DNA of 64,000 nucleotides, from the NCBI GenBank assembly GCA_028753945.1, contig JAPNXP010000002.1, positions 868,001-932,000 on the forward strand, written 5' to 3'. Both the position numbers and the translations under genes were made by a program. The notes below the pieces were generated by a model, which did no database searches, had not been told where the DNA came from, and saw only the letters and a list, made by a program, of their open reading frames with translations. How positions within the stretch are numbered: the first letter of the stretch is position 1; every line of letters begins with the position of its first letter. The stretch comes from Hexactinellida sp. DTS-2022. Its lineage: Eukaryota; Porifera; Hexactinellida. This document shows, piece after piece, positions 44,810-53,957 of the stretch.

Positions 44810-46783
44810 ATGGATCCTGAAAAGCTATTACTATTAAAAAATAACGAAACAGGCTGCAATGTGACTAGGAACAAAGTAAACCAACTAAGTTTCCTGGACC
44901 TGTGTTACTCGGTGCCCCAGAACAGCCGTGTGTGTTCCCACAAGTCCAAACCAGTTCTGCAGTCCGTGAGTGGCGTCTTCAGGTCGGGCCTCAATGCCAT
45001 CCTCGGACCCACAGGCAGCGGGAAGACCTCCCTCATGGACTTGTTGGCGGGACGCACCAGCCACAGGCGGTACACGGGGGACGTTAGGGTGAACGGACAG
45101 CCTCAGCCGGACCACTTCCGGTTCATGGCCGGGTACGTGGTGCAGCAGGACTTCCTGGAGGGCGTGCTGAGCGTGAGAGAGAACATTCACTTCTCCGCCA
45201 GTCTGCGCCTCTCGAAGCGCTACCTGGCCCAGGGACGGCAGAAGGGAGTCAGCGAGGGACAGCAGCGGGCTCGGCTGGTGCAGGAGGTGATCGAGAAACT
45301 GGGGCTGGGCGAGGTGGCGGACTCCAGGATAGGGACGCCCTTCACGAGAGGCGTGTCGGGCGGCGAGAGGAAGCGGACTCACATCGCCACGGAGCTGGTG
45401 ATCGCACCCTCCATTCTCTTCCTGGATGAACCCACTTCCGGTCTGGATGCGTACACAGCCCTGAATCTAATGCGACAGCTGAAAAGTCTGTCTCAAGAGG
45501 GCCGTCTGATTGTGGTAACTCTCCACCAGCCTCGCTATGCCATTCTCCGTCTGCTGGACCGCGCGACTCTGTTGTCGAGTGGCGAGACAGTGTTCCATGG
45601 AGAGTGGCCAGATGCCATAGAGTATTTCTCCGGGCTAGGGTACCCATGTGAGGAGAATGAAAATCCTGGGGACTTCTTTTTGGATCTCATTGTCAGGGAA
45701 TCTCGATTCATATCTAAAAGGAACAAACAATTCCACTCCTACGTGATTGAGACTGAATATGATACGAGGAGGTTGGCCACTCAATTTACTTCATCCCAGC
45801 AATATAACGAGCTGAACCAAGAGCTAGAGGGTATCCATAGTATCGAGACGTACAGGTCCTATCCGAAGATAGCTCGATACCCGACCAGTACTCTATGGCA
45901 GGTGCTATGCCTTCTGCAAAGAACGTCTCGTATCTTAGGGAGAGCCCCTCTCACCTATCTCACACACACACTATTAGCCAGCCTAGGGTACATGTTCTTT
46001 GGTACTATCCTCTTTCAGTCTCCCTTGACCCCAGTTGGACTACAGAATCGCTACGGCCTATTCGTTATGATAATACTGCACCATCTGTTCGGGCTTGCAA
46101 CAGGCTCACGCAGTGACCAAACCAGGAAGCTGCAATTCATTCACGAGCACCAACAAGGCTATTACCGTACTCTACCGTACTTATTCGGTAGATTGATGCC
46201 TGAATTCTTACCCTCGAAGGTATTGAGCTCATTCGTAGCCTCCACAATACTCTACTTCATGTTTGGACTAAAACAGACTGTGTCTAGCTATCTGCTGTTC
46301 ATTCTCTCCCTGCAGCTGATCTTACACGGTGGAGTGAGTATCACTATGTTCTTCAGCGCTCTACTTAATAACGTGTATCTTACCATTATTGCGCCAGAAT
46401 TTGTGTTCATGTTCATGGTAGTGATTGGGGGGAGTTTCAACTACAATCTTATACCATTCCCCAGTGAAGTACTCAAGTATTTCAGTATTGTTCGACTCTG
46501 CTTAAAAACATTACTGATTAATGAGCTGACGGATTTGGAGTTCTGTACTCCAGAGATAAGGAATCTGACCGGTAATGGCACTTGTTTCCACAAAAACTAC
46601 CCCATTTATGGTTCCATATCGGTGAACAGCTACACTGCTGGAGAATCGTTCTTAGACTCACAGGTGATCAGATACGGTACGGCTTGGGACCTATGGAATG
46701 GACCCCTGGTTCTAGGTATTTACATTTTATTATTCTATAGTCTTACTTATGTAGCTCTTAGGTTTGCAGTCAGGAAGAAATAA
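44810..46783 (+). CDS. ABCG-subfamily half-transporter B
   Basis: 657 residues, one exon. Same ABC domain as transporter A (identical from VNQLSF to NPGDF, all nucleotide-binding motifs intact), but with a different N-terminus (MDPEKLLLLKNNETGCN) and a very different membrane half: after NPGDF it continues FLDLIVRESRFISKRNK rather than LLDMIFKEKDSGKK. Six or so membrane segments from about residue 385 on. Because A and B share the motor and differ in the substrate-handling half, they may form homodimers and heterodimers with different cargo; this is inference. Transcribed away from A with 987 bp between the starts. Confidence 0.93.
   Translation: MDPEKLLLLKNNETGCNVTRNKVNQLSFLDLCYSVPQNSRVCSHKSKPVLQSVSGVFRSGLNAILGPTGSGKTSLMDLLAGRTSHRRYTGDVRVNGQPQPDHFRFMAGYVVQQDFLEGVLSVRENIHFSASLRLSKRYLAQGRQKGVSEGQQRARLVQEVIEKLGLGEVADSRIGTPFTRGVSGGERKRTHIATELVIAPSILFLDEPTSGLDAYTALNLMRQLKSLSQEGRLIVVTLHQPRYAILRLLDRATLLSSGETVFHGEWPDAIEYFSGLGYPCEENENPGDFFLDLIVRESRFISKRNKQFHSYVIETEYDTRRLATQFTSSQQYNELNQELEGIHSIETYRSYPKIARYPTSTLWQVLCLLQRTSRILGRAPLTYLTHTLLASLGYMFFGTILFQSPLTPVGLQNRYGLFVMIILHHLFGLATGSRSDQTRKLQFIHEHQQGYYRTLPYLFGRLMPEFLPSKVLSSFVASTILYFMFGLKQTVSSYLLFILSLQLILHGGVSITMFFSALLNNVYLTIIAPEFVFMFMVVIGGSFNYNLIPFPSEVLKYFSIVRLCLKTLLINELTDLEFCTPEIRNLTGNGTCFHKNYPIYGSISVNSYTAGESFLDSQVIRYGTAWDLWNGPLVLGIYILLFYSLTYVALRFAVRKK
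44874..45676 (+). repeat. Inverted repeat 1, right arm (ABCG NBD)
   Basis: Partner of 42962-43764; loop of 1109 bp between arms. Confidence 0.92.
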
Positions 46784-47221
46784 TGACCCGTGTGTTCATC
46801 ATTATCAAAACCTTTTGGGAACAATATTATCCTTATTATTGTTATTGTTATTTAGATTTAAAGAGCTTGAACATACGTATATATATATTAATCTGATTGA
46901 AATTATTTGTTGTTTGTTTGTTATTGTTTTGTTAGATATCTACACTTATTTATTAATAAAGTAATTGATTACCAACTATATCTAATACCGATAGTAGTAT
47001 AATTGATGAAGAATATATGTAGATTTATTTTAATTGCATTAACACCAAAGTAAAAGTACCAAAAGTAATTAATACAGAGTGTAGTCTTGTATGCTGAAAT
47101 CTGAGTAAACTAGTTCACATAAGAATAGAAGCAAAAGTCAGCTCTTTATCTGTGTGTTGGGAACAATAACAATTACAGTTAAGACAACAACTACGTATAA
47201 TAATAAAGGTAAGGCGGACAT
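46784..47221. other. Convergent intergenic region, ABCG-B/ERH
   Basis: 438 bp AT-rich 3' flanks of both genes; aataaa occurs near 46956. Nothing else seen. Confidence 0.6.
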
Positions 47222-47539
47222 CTATTGTCCAGCCTGTTGTCTAAGCATAACGTAAATCTTCTCCTTGATCCAGTCTTTGTTGTGAGGCACATAAGTGCCA
47301 GATGATTTCTGTAGAACCAGACAGGTCAGGTCTACCAGGTTGTTAATGAACTTGAATAGTTGATTGATATCGTATGTTATACTTGGGGAGTGAGGGTTTA
47401 TTTGCTTGAGATGTTCCTCGAACATCTTACAAACGCCTTCGAGGCATTCCTGAACAGACTCGTAGTCACAGTAGGTACAGGACTCTGTTCGCTTCTTGGG
47501 CTGGACTAATAGGATTGTGTGCGATACGGACGTGGACAT
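47222..47539 (-). CDS. ERH: Enhancer of rudimentary homologue
   Basis: 105 residues from the ATG at 47539; human ERH has 104. [44 protein letters not shown] and [17 protein letters not shown] are the ERH landmarks across the entire length. ERH is a small conserved nuclear dimer that works with splicing and RNA-decay partners. The open frame continues 65 codons upstream, but that stretch is AT-rich, hydrophobic and unlike any ERH, so the internal ATG is the start. [11 protein letters not shown] carries a few extra residues compared with MSHTILL of other species. Confidence 0.95.
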   Translation of the reverse strand: MSTSVSHTILLVQPKKRTESCTYCDYESVQECLEGVCKMFEEHLKQINPHSPSITYDINQLFKFINNLVDLTCLVLQKSSGTYVPHNKDWIKEKIYVMLRQQAGQ

Positions 47540-47912
47540 TCCAGCTATTGCGAGAATTAGTGTTCTAGTATCAGTAAATAAACTAATGTATTTGTTATTA
47601 CAACTCGATTGTTTTTGTTTGTTTGTTTTCCGGATTGTATTATAGTAAATAATATATTTCACGAAAATCAATGCAATGCTGACCTGAATTTGGCTTTCAA
47701 AAATTTCTAAATTAATATTTAATGTTGTTGACAAAACGGGTAAACAATGATGGAGTTCAAATGAACTTAAAGGCTAGCTTCCAAAGGGTATTATAAATAA
47801 ACAAATATTATGATTCCTAAAACAGAAAATTTAAAATTTATGTTATAACATTTATACATAGTTGACTTTGATGACAAATTGGCAAACACTTTTTGTTATC
47901 TTAGAATTCACC

Positions 47913-48069
47913 TACAGTAGAACCTCGTTAGTAAGAACAGGTTAATACGAACACTATTTCAGTCCCCTTCAAAACCGTTTCGAAACAAATGACACCGGTT
48001 GATACGAGCTCCGTGTAAGGCGAACGCATTTTGACAATCCTGGTGTTCGTATTACAAGGTTTGGCTGTA
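47913..48069. mobile_element. Complete pogo-like MITE
   Basis: 157 bp. Left tacagtagaacctcgttagt, right ttacaaggtttggctgta. The interior has atttcagtccccttcaaaac, as in the copies at 80-249 and 60305. Confidence 0.8.
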
Positions 48070-48208
48070 TTACTTGCACTAGTGTTGACAACGAATTAAT
48101 TGTCTACTTGCCTTAAGATTATGTTTGTTGCTGAGATAACTAATAAATCGAGACCAAAGCAAAGGGCTCGTATATATGTATAACTTTAATAACTCAGTTA
48201 GATAGTAT

Positions 48209-48375
48209 CATAGGCGTCGTAAATGCACAGGTCAATCCTTCGGGCCGCCCGGAAATTCCGGGTAATGTCCGGGTAAACTCCGGGTAAACTCGGAGTTTAG
48301 TGTTAGTAGCATAGGGACAATCCCTTCGGCCCGCCCGGACTTATCCGGGCACCCGGGCGGTTTACGACGCCTATG
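48209..48375. mobile_element. hAT-like MITE with 8-bp target duplication
   Basis: 167 bp with perfect inverted ends cataggcgtcgtaaa and tttacgacgcctatg, and exact gatagtat flanks at 48201-48208 and 48376-48383. The interior is a set of ccgggtaa/ggcccgcccgga-type inverted words. Ends and flanks show no erosion, so it looks young. Confidence 0.95.
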
Positions 48376-48434
48376 GATAGTATATGATTGTCTATAAGCA
48401 TTATATACATAGAGATTGTTAAATGTAAATTTCA

Positions 48435-49511
48435 TTACTTTATCATTATAGTTTGACAATTAATGGAATGTGGGTTCTCCTTGTGGGTGTCTACAACATA
48501 TTTATCAATAAATAGAGACACTATTTGGTCGTATTCTGTTTCTATCTCCTGTTGGTCGTTGATACTCATTACACTGAGAATGCGTACACTGGGACAAGTG
48601 TTGAAGCTAACACGTGACAATGTGCCACTCCTGTCGCTATGGCGCCAGGGACGGCTCCGCTTGAGGATAGGTTTGAGTGCGAAGTGAGTGGTGCGTCGGA
48701 AGGGCAGGAGAGACTCAGTCTTGCTCCTACGCACATTATCGGTAGAAGGAGCGGGAGACCGGCTGTCAGGGAGAGACACTAAGGAATGGTTTGCTCGCTT
48801 GCAAGCCAAGTAGCCAGGACCGGATGTGAAGTCAAAACACACCTCTACCTCTGTTGACACGGTAGACACCTGATTCGAATTGTTTATTTCCTTCTGATTG
48901 CTATCGGCTTCAGTGAGGAGAGAACTGCCGGAAATAGAATCTCGAATCGTGTCCGAGAATTCCAGGAGAGAGAAGAAGCTGAAGCTCTCCTTCCTGGCGC
49001 GTCCCCTCAGCAGGGTCAGCTGCTCGCGCTCGTCTCCGCAGATCCAGTCGTCGCTCCGACCGAGTCTCTGCTCGCGGGAGCTCGGCTCTGTCGAGACGCC
49101 CGTCTCCTCCTCCGAGGCTCTCCTGCAGCAGAGAATGCGCAGCTGCGTCGTCAGCGCCTCGGCCGCGTGTGCGGACGGAAAGAAGAGGAACTTTGTTGTG
49201 CCGCACTCCAGCACCAGGCTCTGTCGCAGATCCAACTTTCTGGGCCATTTCCCGTCGCTAGCTTGTCCCAGTCTGGTTACTACGCCAGTCTCAGTTATGT
49301 TGATGGGCGGTTTCAGCTTACTGTTCTTCTGCTGACAGGATGAGGGGATGGCCCTTGAGTTTATCCTTCGTATGTAGATGTCTCCTTGTGAGTTGAGTGT
49401 AAGGATACGCTGTTGCCAAACTCTAAGCCTTCTGCTCAGCTTCTTAACGTTACCGGAAAATAGAATTTTGGACTGAAAATCACTACCAATATTACTCATT
49501 CGAGATTGCAT
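48435..49511 (-). CDS. PH-like domain protein A with candidate PP1-docking tail
   Basis: 358 residues, one exon, ATG at 49511. Residues about 16-135 look like a pleckstrin-homology fold: ILFSGNVKKLSRRLRVWQQR as strand 1, ILTLNSQGDIYIRRI, the basic insert, KLDLRQSLVLECGTTKFLFF, and a C-terminal helix HAAEALTTQLRILC. PH folds bind phosphoinositides or proteins at membranes. The middle is acidic and Ser-rich. Near the C-terminus KPILKRSRPW and SRVSF occur about 14 residues apart, followed by VRIL; an ILK motif plus RVxF is the pattern by which KNL1 holds protein phosphatase 1. The family is not one I can name. The coding region mirrors protein B almost exactly except for N-terminal residues 6-15 and the last 20 or so (THKENPHSINCQTIMIK). 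Confidence 0.7.
   Translation of the reverse strand: MQSRMSNIGSDFQSKILFSGNVKKLSRRLRVWQQRILTLNSQGDIYIRRINSRAIPSSCQQKNSKLKPPINITETGVVTRLGQASDGKWPRKLDLRQSLVLECGTTKFLFFPSAHAAEALTTQLRILCCRRASEEETGVSTEPSSREQRLGRSDDWICGDEREQLTLLRGRARKESFSFFSLLEFSDTIRDSISGSSLLTEADSNQKEINNSNQVSTVSTEVEVCFDFTSGPGYLACKRANHSLVSLPDSRSPAPSTDNVRRSKTESLLPFRRTTHFALKPILKRSRPWRHSDRSGTLSRVSFNTCPSVRILSVMSINDQQEIETEYDQIVSLFIDKYVVDTHKENPHSINCQTIMIK
48493..49468 (-). repeat. Inverted repeat 2, left arm (PH genes)
   Basis: 976 bp pairing with 50560-51535, same length. A central stretch of about 340 bp reads the same in the sense and two further frames, so it is essentially identical at the DNA level. The few protein differences are E-I/Q-T, L-S/M-T and V/A. 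Confidence 0.93.
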
Positions 49512-49894
49512 TTTTGGATACTTATCATAAATAATATATTTCTAACCAATTTCCTTTATTATACTATGGAATGACCTCGTAATATACTAGCTATGCTTCT
49601 GTGTTCGTCAAACTTAGAGTATTCAAATTTAAGCTCTTAGAAGACACTAGTAATTAGCTACATAGTGCAGCATAGTGAAGCCTTAATTCGATCAATTACT
49701 TATTTCTATAGACCAGAAATCAATTAAATTTTATTACCTCTATACTGTATCTATATGTGAACTAAATGCGTCGTGTGCAGGTTGTACTTGTAAGCTTAGA
49801 AATATCCTCCAATCTGGAGACACATTGTAAGGTTTAAGTGAGTATATGCCATATGGTCACTAATTAAGCTCTATAATCTGTTTTTGATACCACC

Positions 49895-50047
49895 TAATGG
49901 GTCTGACTAAATGGTGGAAAACATTCGAGAATGATGGAAAACTACTTGACTGAATGGTGGAATTTTCGTCGAAATGACTGAATGATGGAAAGTGGTGGAA
50001 TTTCTAAAAATCGACTGAAAGGTGGAAAACGACTGAATGGTGGAATC
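49895..50047. repeat. Degenerate tandem repeat, unit about gactgaatggtggaa
   Basis: Seven or eight variants: gactaaatggtggaaaa, gactgaatggtggaattt, gactgaatgatggaaagtgg, gactgaaaggtggaaaa, gactgaatggtggaatc. It lies near the centre of the palindrome spacer. Confidence 0.75.
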
Positions 50048-50444
50048 ATTTATTGAAATTACGTATTGTTATATTAAAATGCAAGGTACATCTACAATAT
50101 TTGCAACATCTCGAATTATAAGCTAAATAATGCATTTTCAACTTTCTTCCATATTAATAAATTGTAAATAGCTGGAATATACTGGTATAGGAATGTCTCC
50201 AATGTTAATATTTTGTCTACATATTACAATTATTTATCTAGTAAAACTAGTGATTACTTGCATAAATAATTATTCAAGAACCCAACGTAAAACTTTCCAG
50301 TATAAAATTAAGGATATTAGGTCATAAGTCTATTGTGCTATTTGCAAGAGGTCAATAAAAGTGGAAATGGTTTGCATTGAAATAAATATATGAATTATAT
50401 GCATAGAAATTGTCTACTGCCACTTTAAGTGAGATAAAATAAAG

Positions 50445-50450
50445 TATAAA
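50445..50450 (+). promoter_or_regulatory. Possible TATA box of PH-B
   Basis: TATAAA 60 bp before the ATG at 50505. PH-C has TATAAATA at the same distance. Confidence 0.4.
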
Positions 50451-50504
50451 TGCATAAAGAGGAAAGATATTTACAATAGTGTTTGACTAAGTATCACCAA
50501 CTCA

Positions 50505-51587
50505 ATGCAATCTCGAATTAATATCATTAGTAACAAGGAAGAGTTCGTTCCTCCTTGTCAAATTCTATTTTCCGGTAACGTTAAGAAGCTGAGCAGAAGG
50601 CTTAGAGTTTGGCAACAGCGTATCCTTACACTCAACTCACAAGGAGACATCTACATACGAAGGATAAACTCAAGGGCCATCCCCTCATCCTGTCAGCAGA
50701 AGAACAGTAAGCTGAAACCGCCCATCAACATAACTGAGACTGGCGTAGTAACCAGACTGGGACAAGCTAGCGACGGGAAATGGCCCAGAAAGTTGGATCT
50801 GCGACAGAGCCTGGTGCTGGAGTGCGGCACAACAAAGTTCCTCTTCTTTCCGTCCGCACACGCGGCCGAGGCGCTGACGACGCAGCTGCGCATTCTCTGC
50901 TGCAGGAGAGCCTCGGAGGAGGAGACGGGCGTCTCGACAGAGCCGAGCTCCCGCGAGCAGAGACTCGGTCGGAGCGACGACTGGATCTGCGGAGACGAGC
51001 GCGAGCAGCTGACCCTGCTGAGGGGACGCGCCAGGAAGGAGAGCTTCAGCTTCTTCTCTCTCCTGGAATTCTCGGACACGATTCGAGATTCTATTTCCGG
51101 CAGTTCTCTCCTCACTGAAGCCGATAGCAATCAGAAGCAAACAAACAATTCGAATCAGGTGTCTACCGTGTCAACAGAGGTAGAGGTGTGTTTTGACTTC
51201 ACATCCGGTCCTGGCTACTTGGCTTGCAAGCGAGCAAACCATTCCTTAGTGTCTCTCCCTGACAGCCGGTCTCCCGCTCCTTCTACCGATAATGTGCGTA
51301 GGAGCAAGACTGAGTCTCTCCTGCCCTTCCGACGCACCACTCACTTCGCACTCAAACCTATCCTCAAGCGGAGCCGTCCCTGGCGCCATAGCGACAGGAG
51401 TGGCACAATGACACGTGTTAGCTTCAACACGTGTCCCAGTGTACGCATTCTCAGTGTAATGAGTATCAACGACCAACAGGAGATAGAAACAGAATACGAC
51501 CAAATAGTGTCTCTATTTATCGATAAATATGCTGTGAGGAATCAATCGCAGACGTTCATCAGTAAACACCGAAAAATGAGTAAATAA
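50505..51587 (+). CDS. PH-like domain protein B with candidate PP1-docking tail
   Basis: 360 residues, one exon. Same organisation as protein A: PH-like fold about 20-140, acidic Ser-rich middle, then KPILKRSRPW, TRVSF and VRIL. The first five residues (MQSRI versus MQSRM) are also alike, then ten to fifteen differ (NIISNKEEFVPPC), and the tail after DKY is unique (AVRNQSQTFISKHRKMSK, basic). Transcribed away from A; convergent with COG4, whose 3' end is only 98 bp away. Function inferred: membrane-recruited scaffold for a phosphatase. Confidence 0.7.
   Translation: MQSRINIISNKEEFVPPCQILFSGNVKKLSRRLRVWQQRILTLNSQGDIYIRRINSRAIPSSCQQKNSKLKPPINITETGVVTRLGQASDGKWPRKLDLRQSLVLECGTTKFLFFPSAHAAEALTTQLRILCCRRASEEETGVSTEPSSREQRLGRSDDWICGDEREQLTLLRGRARKESFSFFSLLEFSDTIRDSISGSSLLTEADSNQKQTNNSNQVSTVSTEVEVCFDFTSGPGYLACKRANHSLVSLPDSRSPAPSTDNVRRSKTESLLPFRRTTHFALKPILKRSRPWRHSDRSGTMTRVSFNTCPSVRILSVMSINDQQEIETEYDQIVSLFIDKYAVRNQSQTFISKHRKMSK
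50560..51535 (+). repeat. Inverted repeat 2, right arm (PH genes)
   Basis: Partner of 48493-49468; loop of 1091 bp. Confidence 0.93.
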
Positions 51588-51685
51588 ACTCAATCAATTG
51601 AATGTTTTCACAGTAAACTTTAAATATTTATTAATGTTGTCACTAACAGAATTAAATTAATGGTCAAATATACATTATTAGTTTA

Positions 51686-53899
51686 TTACAAATAAATTTT
51701 CATAATAAGATCCTTATCTAAGTCGACTCTTAATTTCAAAAAATTCTTTACTTCTGCCAAACTCAATCTAGAAGAAACTAGGCCTGTGTTTGGTCGCCAA
51801 TAGTCCCTAACTTCTCTCAATGACTCTAGACTCAATAAACTGATTATCTGATTCGTTCTTGCTAACTTCTCGCGAATACTAACACTGGTTTTACCAGACA
51901 GGTAGCTCGATAGAGCTCTGAACTCTTTATCGAGCAAGAGAGCTCCCATTTGAGTGAACCGAGATTTGAGGACCCCCCTCTCCAGCTGTTGACAAATATC
52001 CTCCAAGAGATGGTCGATTATAAGCTCAAAATTCCTTGTACTAATCTCTCCGCTAAACTTACTAAGCTGTTCCTGTAAGGACAGCAGCAAGCCCTGAATC
52101 TCAGCACTGCTGTCGTGTTGAGAAAACTCGTCCATTGAAATGTTAAAATTCCTTGTTGAGTAGCTCTCCATGTGTGCGTGTACTTTTGGCAAAAGAAACT
52201 GTTTGTATATGTCAGCTATGGTAGAGTTTAACATTATTTTAAACACTTTGGAGTGGGACCGGAATTCGTCAAGACAAGTTCGGATCCTAACACAATTTAA
52301 TTCCTGTGAGGAAGCGAAGAATTTCTCTAGATCTGTCTCCAGCTCGCAAGCTAGCTTATCAATGTACTCCAGACAGGTCTCCATCTGGTTAACGTACCGA
52401 GACTGTGTGTTTAGACTGGACTGATCAGCTGACTTTAGCTTGGCCTGTATGACCCCCGCTATGTCCACGCCCCCGGGCCTGCCCTTGCTCTGCAGACGCG
52501 ACTTGAACTCCAGGAGCACGGACCCCGCGTCGTTAAGCATAGCCCCGATGCAGTCGGGACTCGAGGTGGAGATAGCGCGGCGCATGCACTTGTGTAGGAT
52601 ATAGAACGTGTCGTCCAACAGAGAATTAGACGCAGTGGATTGGTTCAATTCGGAAGCTCTGTCGATGCTCTGACGCATGAAATGGTTCTCAAACTCAATG
52701 TAGTGCGAGAGCAGCTCCTGGACCTGCTGCTTGCACTCGGAAACTAGCATTTTGCTTTGGCTAACGAACTCCTCACTCAGTGCTTGCTGTGTCTCTAATT
52801 CCGCGAGTGAGGCCGACATGTGTGCGTAAATAAACGCGAAATAGTTCTCAGCATGAGATATAATGGTAGTGAGCTCTGTGAGAATAACATCGAGCTCTTT
52901 AGTCTCGATTTTCTTCTGACTTTGAGTACCAGCTGAATTGCTGTCATGTATCGTAGTTAACTTGAGTTCTATCTTCCTGATTTGTTTGTGCTGTGAGAGA
53001 ATTCTCTTTACCCACGCGTCGCATTCAAGCTGTAGCTCTAATATTATATACAGAATATACCCGGGCCCATACAACACGTCAACAGAAGATTTCTTATCCA
53101 ACACAACCTGTTGAATATCTGCGAAAAGGGAAATAATAGGAATCGCAAGTCCGATCCCAGGCTTGCTAACGGCGGACTGAGCAACACTGGATATCGCGTC
53201 TGTGAACCGACCCTCTGTCACGAATGAAATCTTGCCTCGCAGGAACTGAGAGTACTTCTGCAGCCCTTCTTCGTGCAGGAATAAGAACGGGAATATCTTG
53301 AAATACCGCTCAACAGATTTCTCATCTCTGTCAACCAAAGCCTTATCGAACTTATCCAGCATCAGGGCCTTAAGCTCTGTCTCGGCTTGCCGTATGCTCT
53401 GGAACGAGGCGTCCACAGTGCTGACGTCAGAGAACCCCGACACGGTGTCCTTAATCATCCTCTCGTCCAGCACGAGGTATCTGTGGAGGTGAGCCGCCGC
53501 CCGCTCATAGTCTCCGCTTTCGAGACTCTTGTTGACCACCTCGGAGCAGCTGCGCAGGTCTATGACGTCATCTACACGCTTCATGCAAGCGAATACTCTC
53601 CCCTTTGTGAAGTCTAGTGTCTTTACCTTGCGACAGACCTTATCTAGCATCTGGTGCGACTTGGCGATGTCTTGTTCTAGCCGCGTGACATCTTGGTTAA
53701 TCGGGTTGAGTTCGGTGGATAAGGCCGACAAGGAGAAAATAGCTTCTTCCAGTTCCTCCCTGCTGCCCCGGCAGTTCTCTAGCTCGCCTAGCAGAGCTGT
53801 TTCTCTGACATCAAGCAGAGAGAGCTCTCTCTCGATGCAGCCGAGGTCGATGCTGTCTGGCTCCAGTGACGAGAATGTGTAGTCCCACTCACTGGACAT
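51686..53899 (-). CDS. COG4: Conserved oligomeric Golgi complex subunit 4
   Basis: 737 residues in one exon, ATG at 53899; human COG4 has 785. COG is the eight-subunit tether for retrograde vesicles at the Golgi; subunit 4 belongs to lobe A and contacts syntaxin-5 and Sly1. The N-terminal half shows the coiled-coil start (LSLLDVRETALLGELENC), the LTRLEQDI-like INQDVTRLEQDIAKSH, VRKVKTLD-like CRKVKTLDFTKGRVFACMKR, and SGDYERAAAHLHRYLVLDE. C-terminal landmarks are SSYLSGKTSVSIREKLARTN and EVRDYWRPNTGLVSSRLSLAEVK, matching the family's end. It seems complete. The absence of introns in a 2.2-kb gene is noteworthy here, as in the ferlin. Confidence 0.93.
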   Translation of the reverse strand: MSSEWDYTFSSLEPDSIDLGCIERELSLLDVRETALLGELENCRGSREELEEAIFSLSALSTELNPINQDVTRLEQDIAKSHQMLDKVCRKVKTLDFTKGRVFACMKRVDDVIDLRSCSEVVNKSLESGDYERAAAHLHRYLVLDERMIKDTVSGFSDVSTVDASFQSIRQAETELKALMLDKFDKALVDRDEKSVERYFKIFPFLFLHEEGLQKYSQFLRGKISFVTEGRFTDAISSVAQSAVSKPGIGLAIPIISLFADIQQVVLDKKSSVDVLYGPGYILYIILELQLECDAWVKRILSQHKQIRKIELKLTTIHDSNSAGTQSQKKIETKELDVILTELTTIISHAENYFAFIYAHMSASLAELETQQALSEEFVSQSKMLVSECKQQVQELLSHYIEFENHFMRQSIDRASELNQSTASNSLLDDTFYILHKCMRRAISTSSPDCIGAMLNDAGSVLLEFKSRLQSKGRPGGVDIAGVIQAKLKSADQSSLNTQSRYVNQMETCLEYIDKLACELETDLEKFFASSQELNCVRIRTCLDEFRSHSKVFKIMLNSTIADIYKQFLLPKVHAHMESYSTRNFNISMDEFSQHDSSAEIQGLLLSLQEQLSKFSGEISTRNFELIIDHLLEDICQQLERGVLKSRFTQMGALLLDKEFRALSSYLSGKTSVSIREKLARTNQIISLLSLESLREVRDYWRPNTGLVSSRLSLAEVKNFLKLRVDLDKDLIMKIYL

Positions 53900-53957
53900 C
53901 CGGCTAATAACGGATTAGTGAGGTAGCAATCCTGTTAAATGCCATAGAGTATTTGTA

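Larger units (their letters stand above)
47540..48434. other. Intergenic region, ERH/PH-A
   Basis: 895 bp holding two complete MITEs of different classes, otherwise AT-rich. The ERH promoter must lie near its left end. Confidence 0.6.
49512..50504. other. Spacer between the divergent PH genes
   Basis: 993 bp, AT-rich, with a degenerate tandem repeat at 49895-50047. The two halves are not mirror images. Confidence 0.65.

Noticed and set aside
43256..45382. Matching 165- and 101-codon antisense open frames in both ABCG arms
   Set aside because: They appear twice only because the arms are identical; composition is that of antisense GC-rich DNA with no recognisable domain. Used only to estimate arm identity.
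47540..47734. 65-codon N-terminal extension of ERH
   Set aside because: AT-rich, unlike any ERH, and the internal ATG gives the expected length.
48898..51140. 145- and 112-codon alternative frames in both PH genes
   Set aside because: Shadows of the sense frame, repeated because of the palindrome.
41858..51587. The palindromes as an assembly artefact of two haplotypes
   Set aside because: Not fully excluded, but unrelated flanks, different membrane halves and different tails mean each arm belongs to its own gene.
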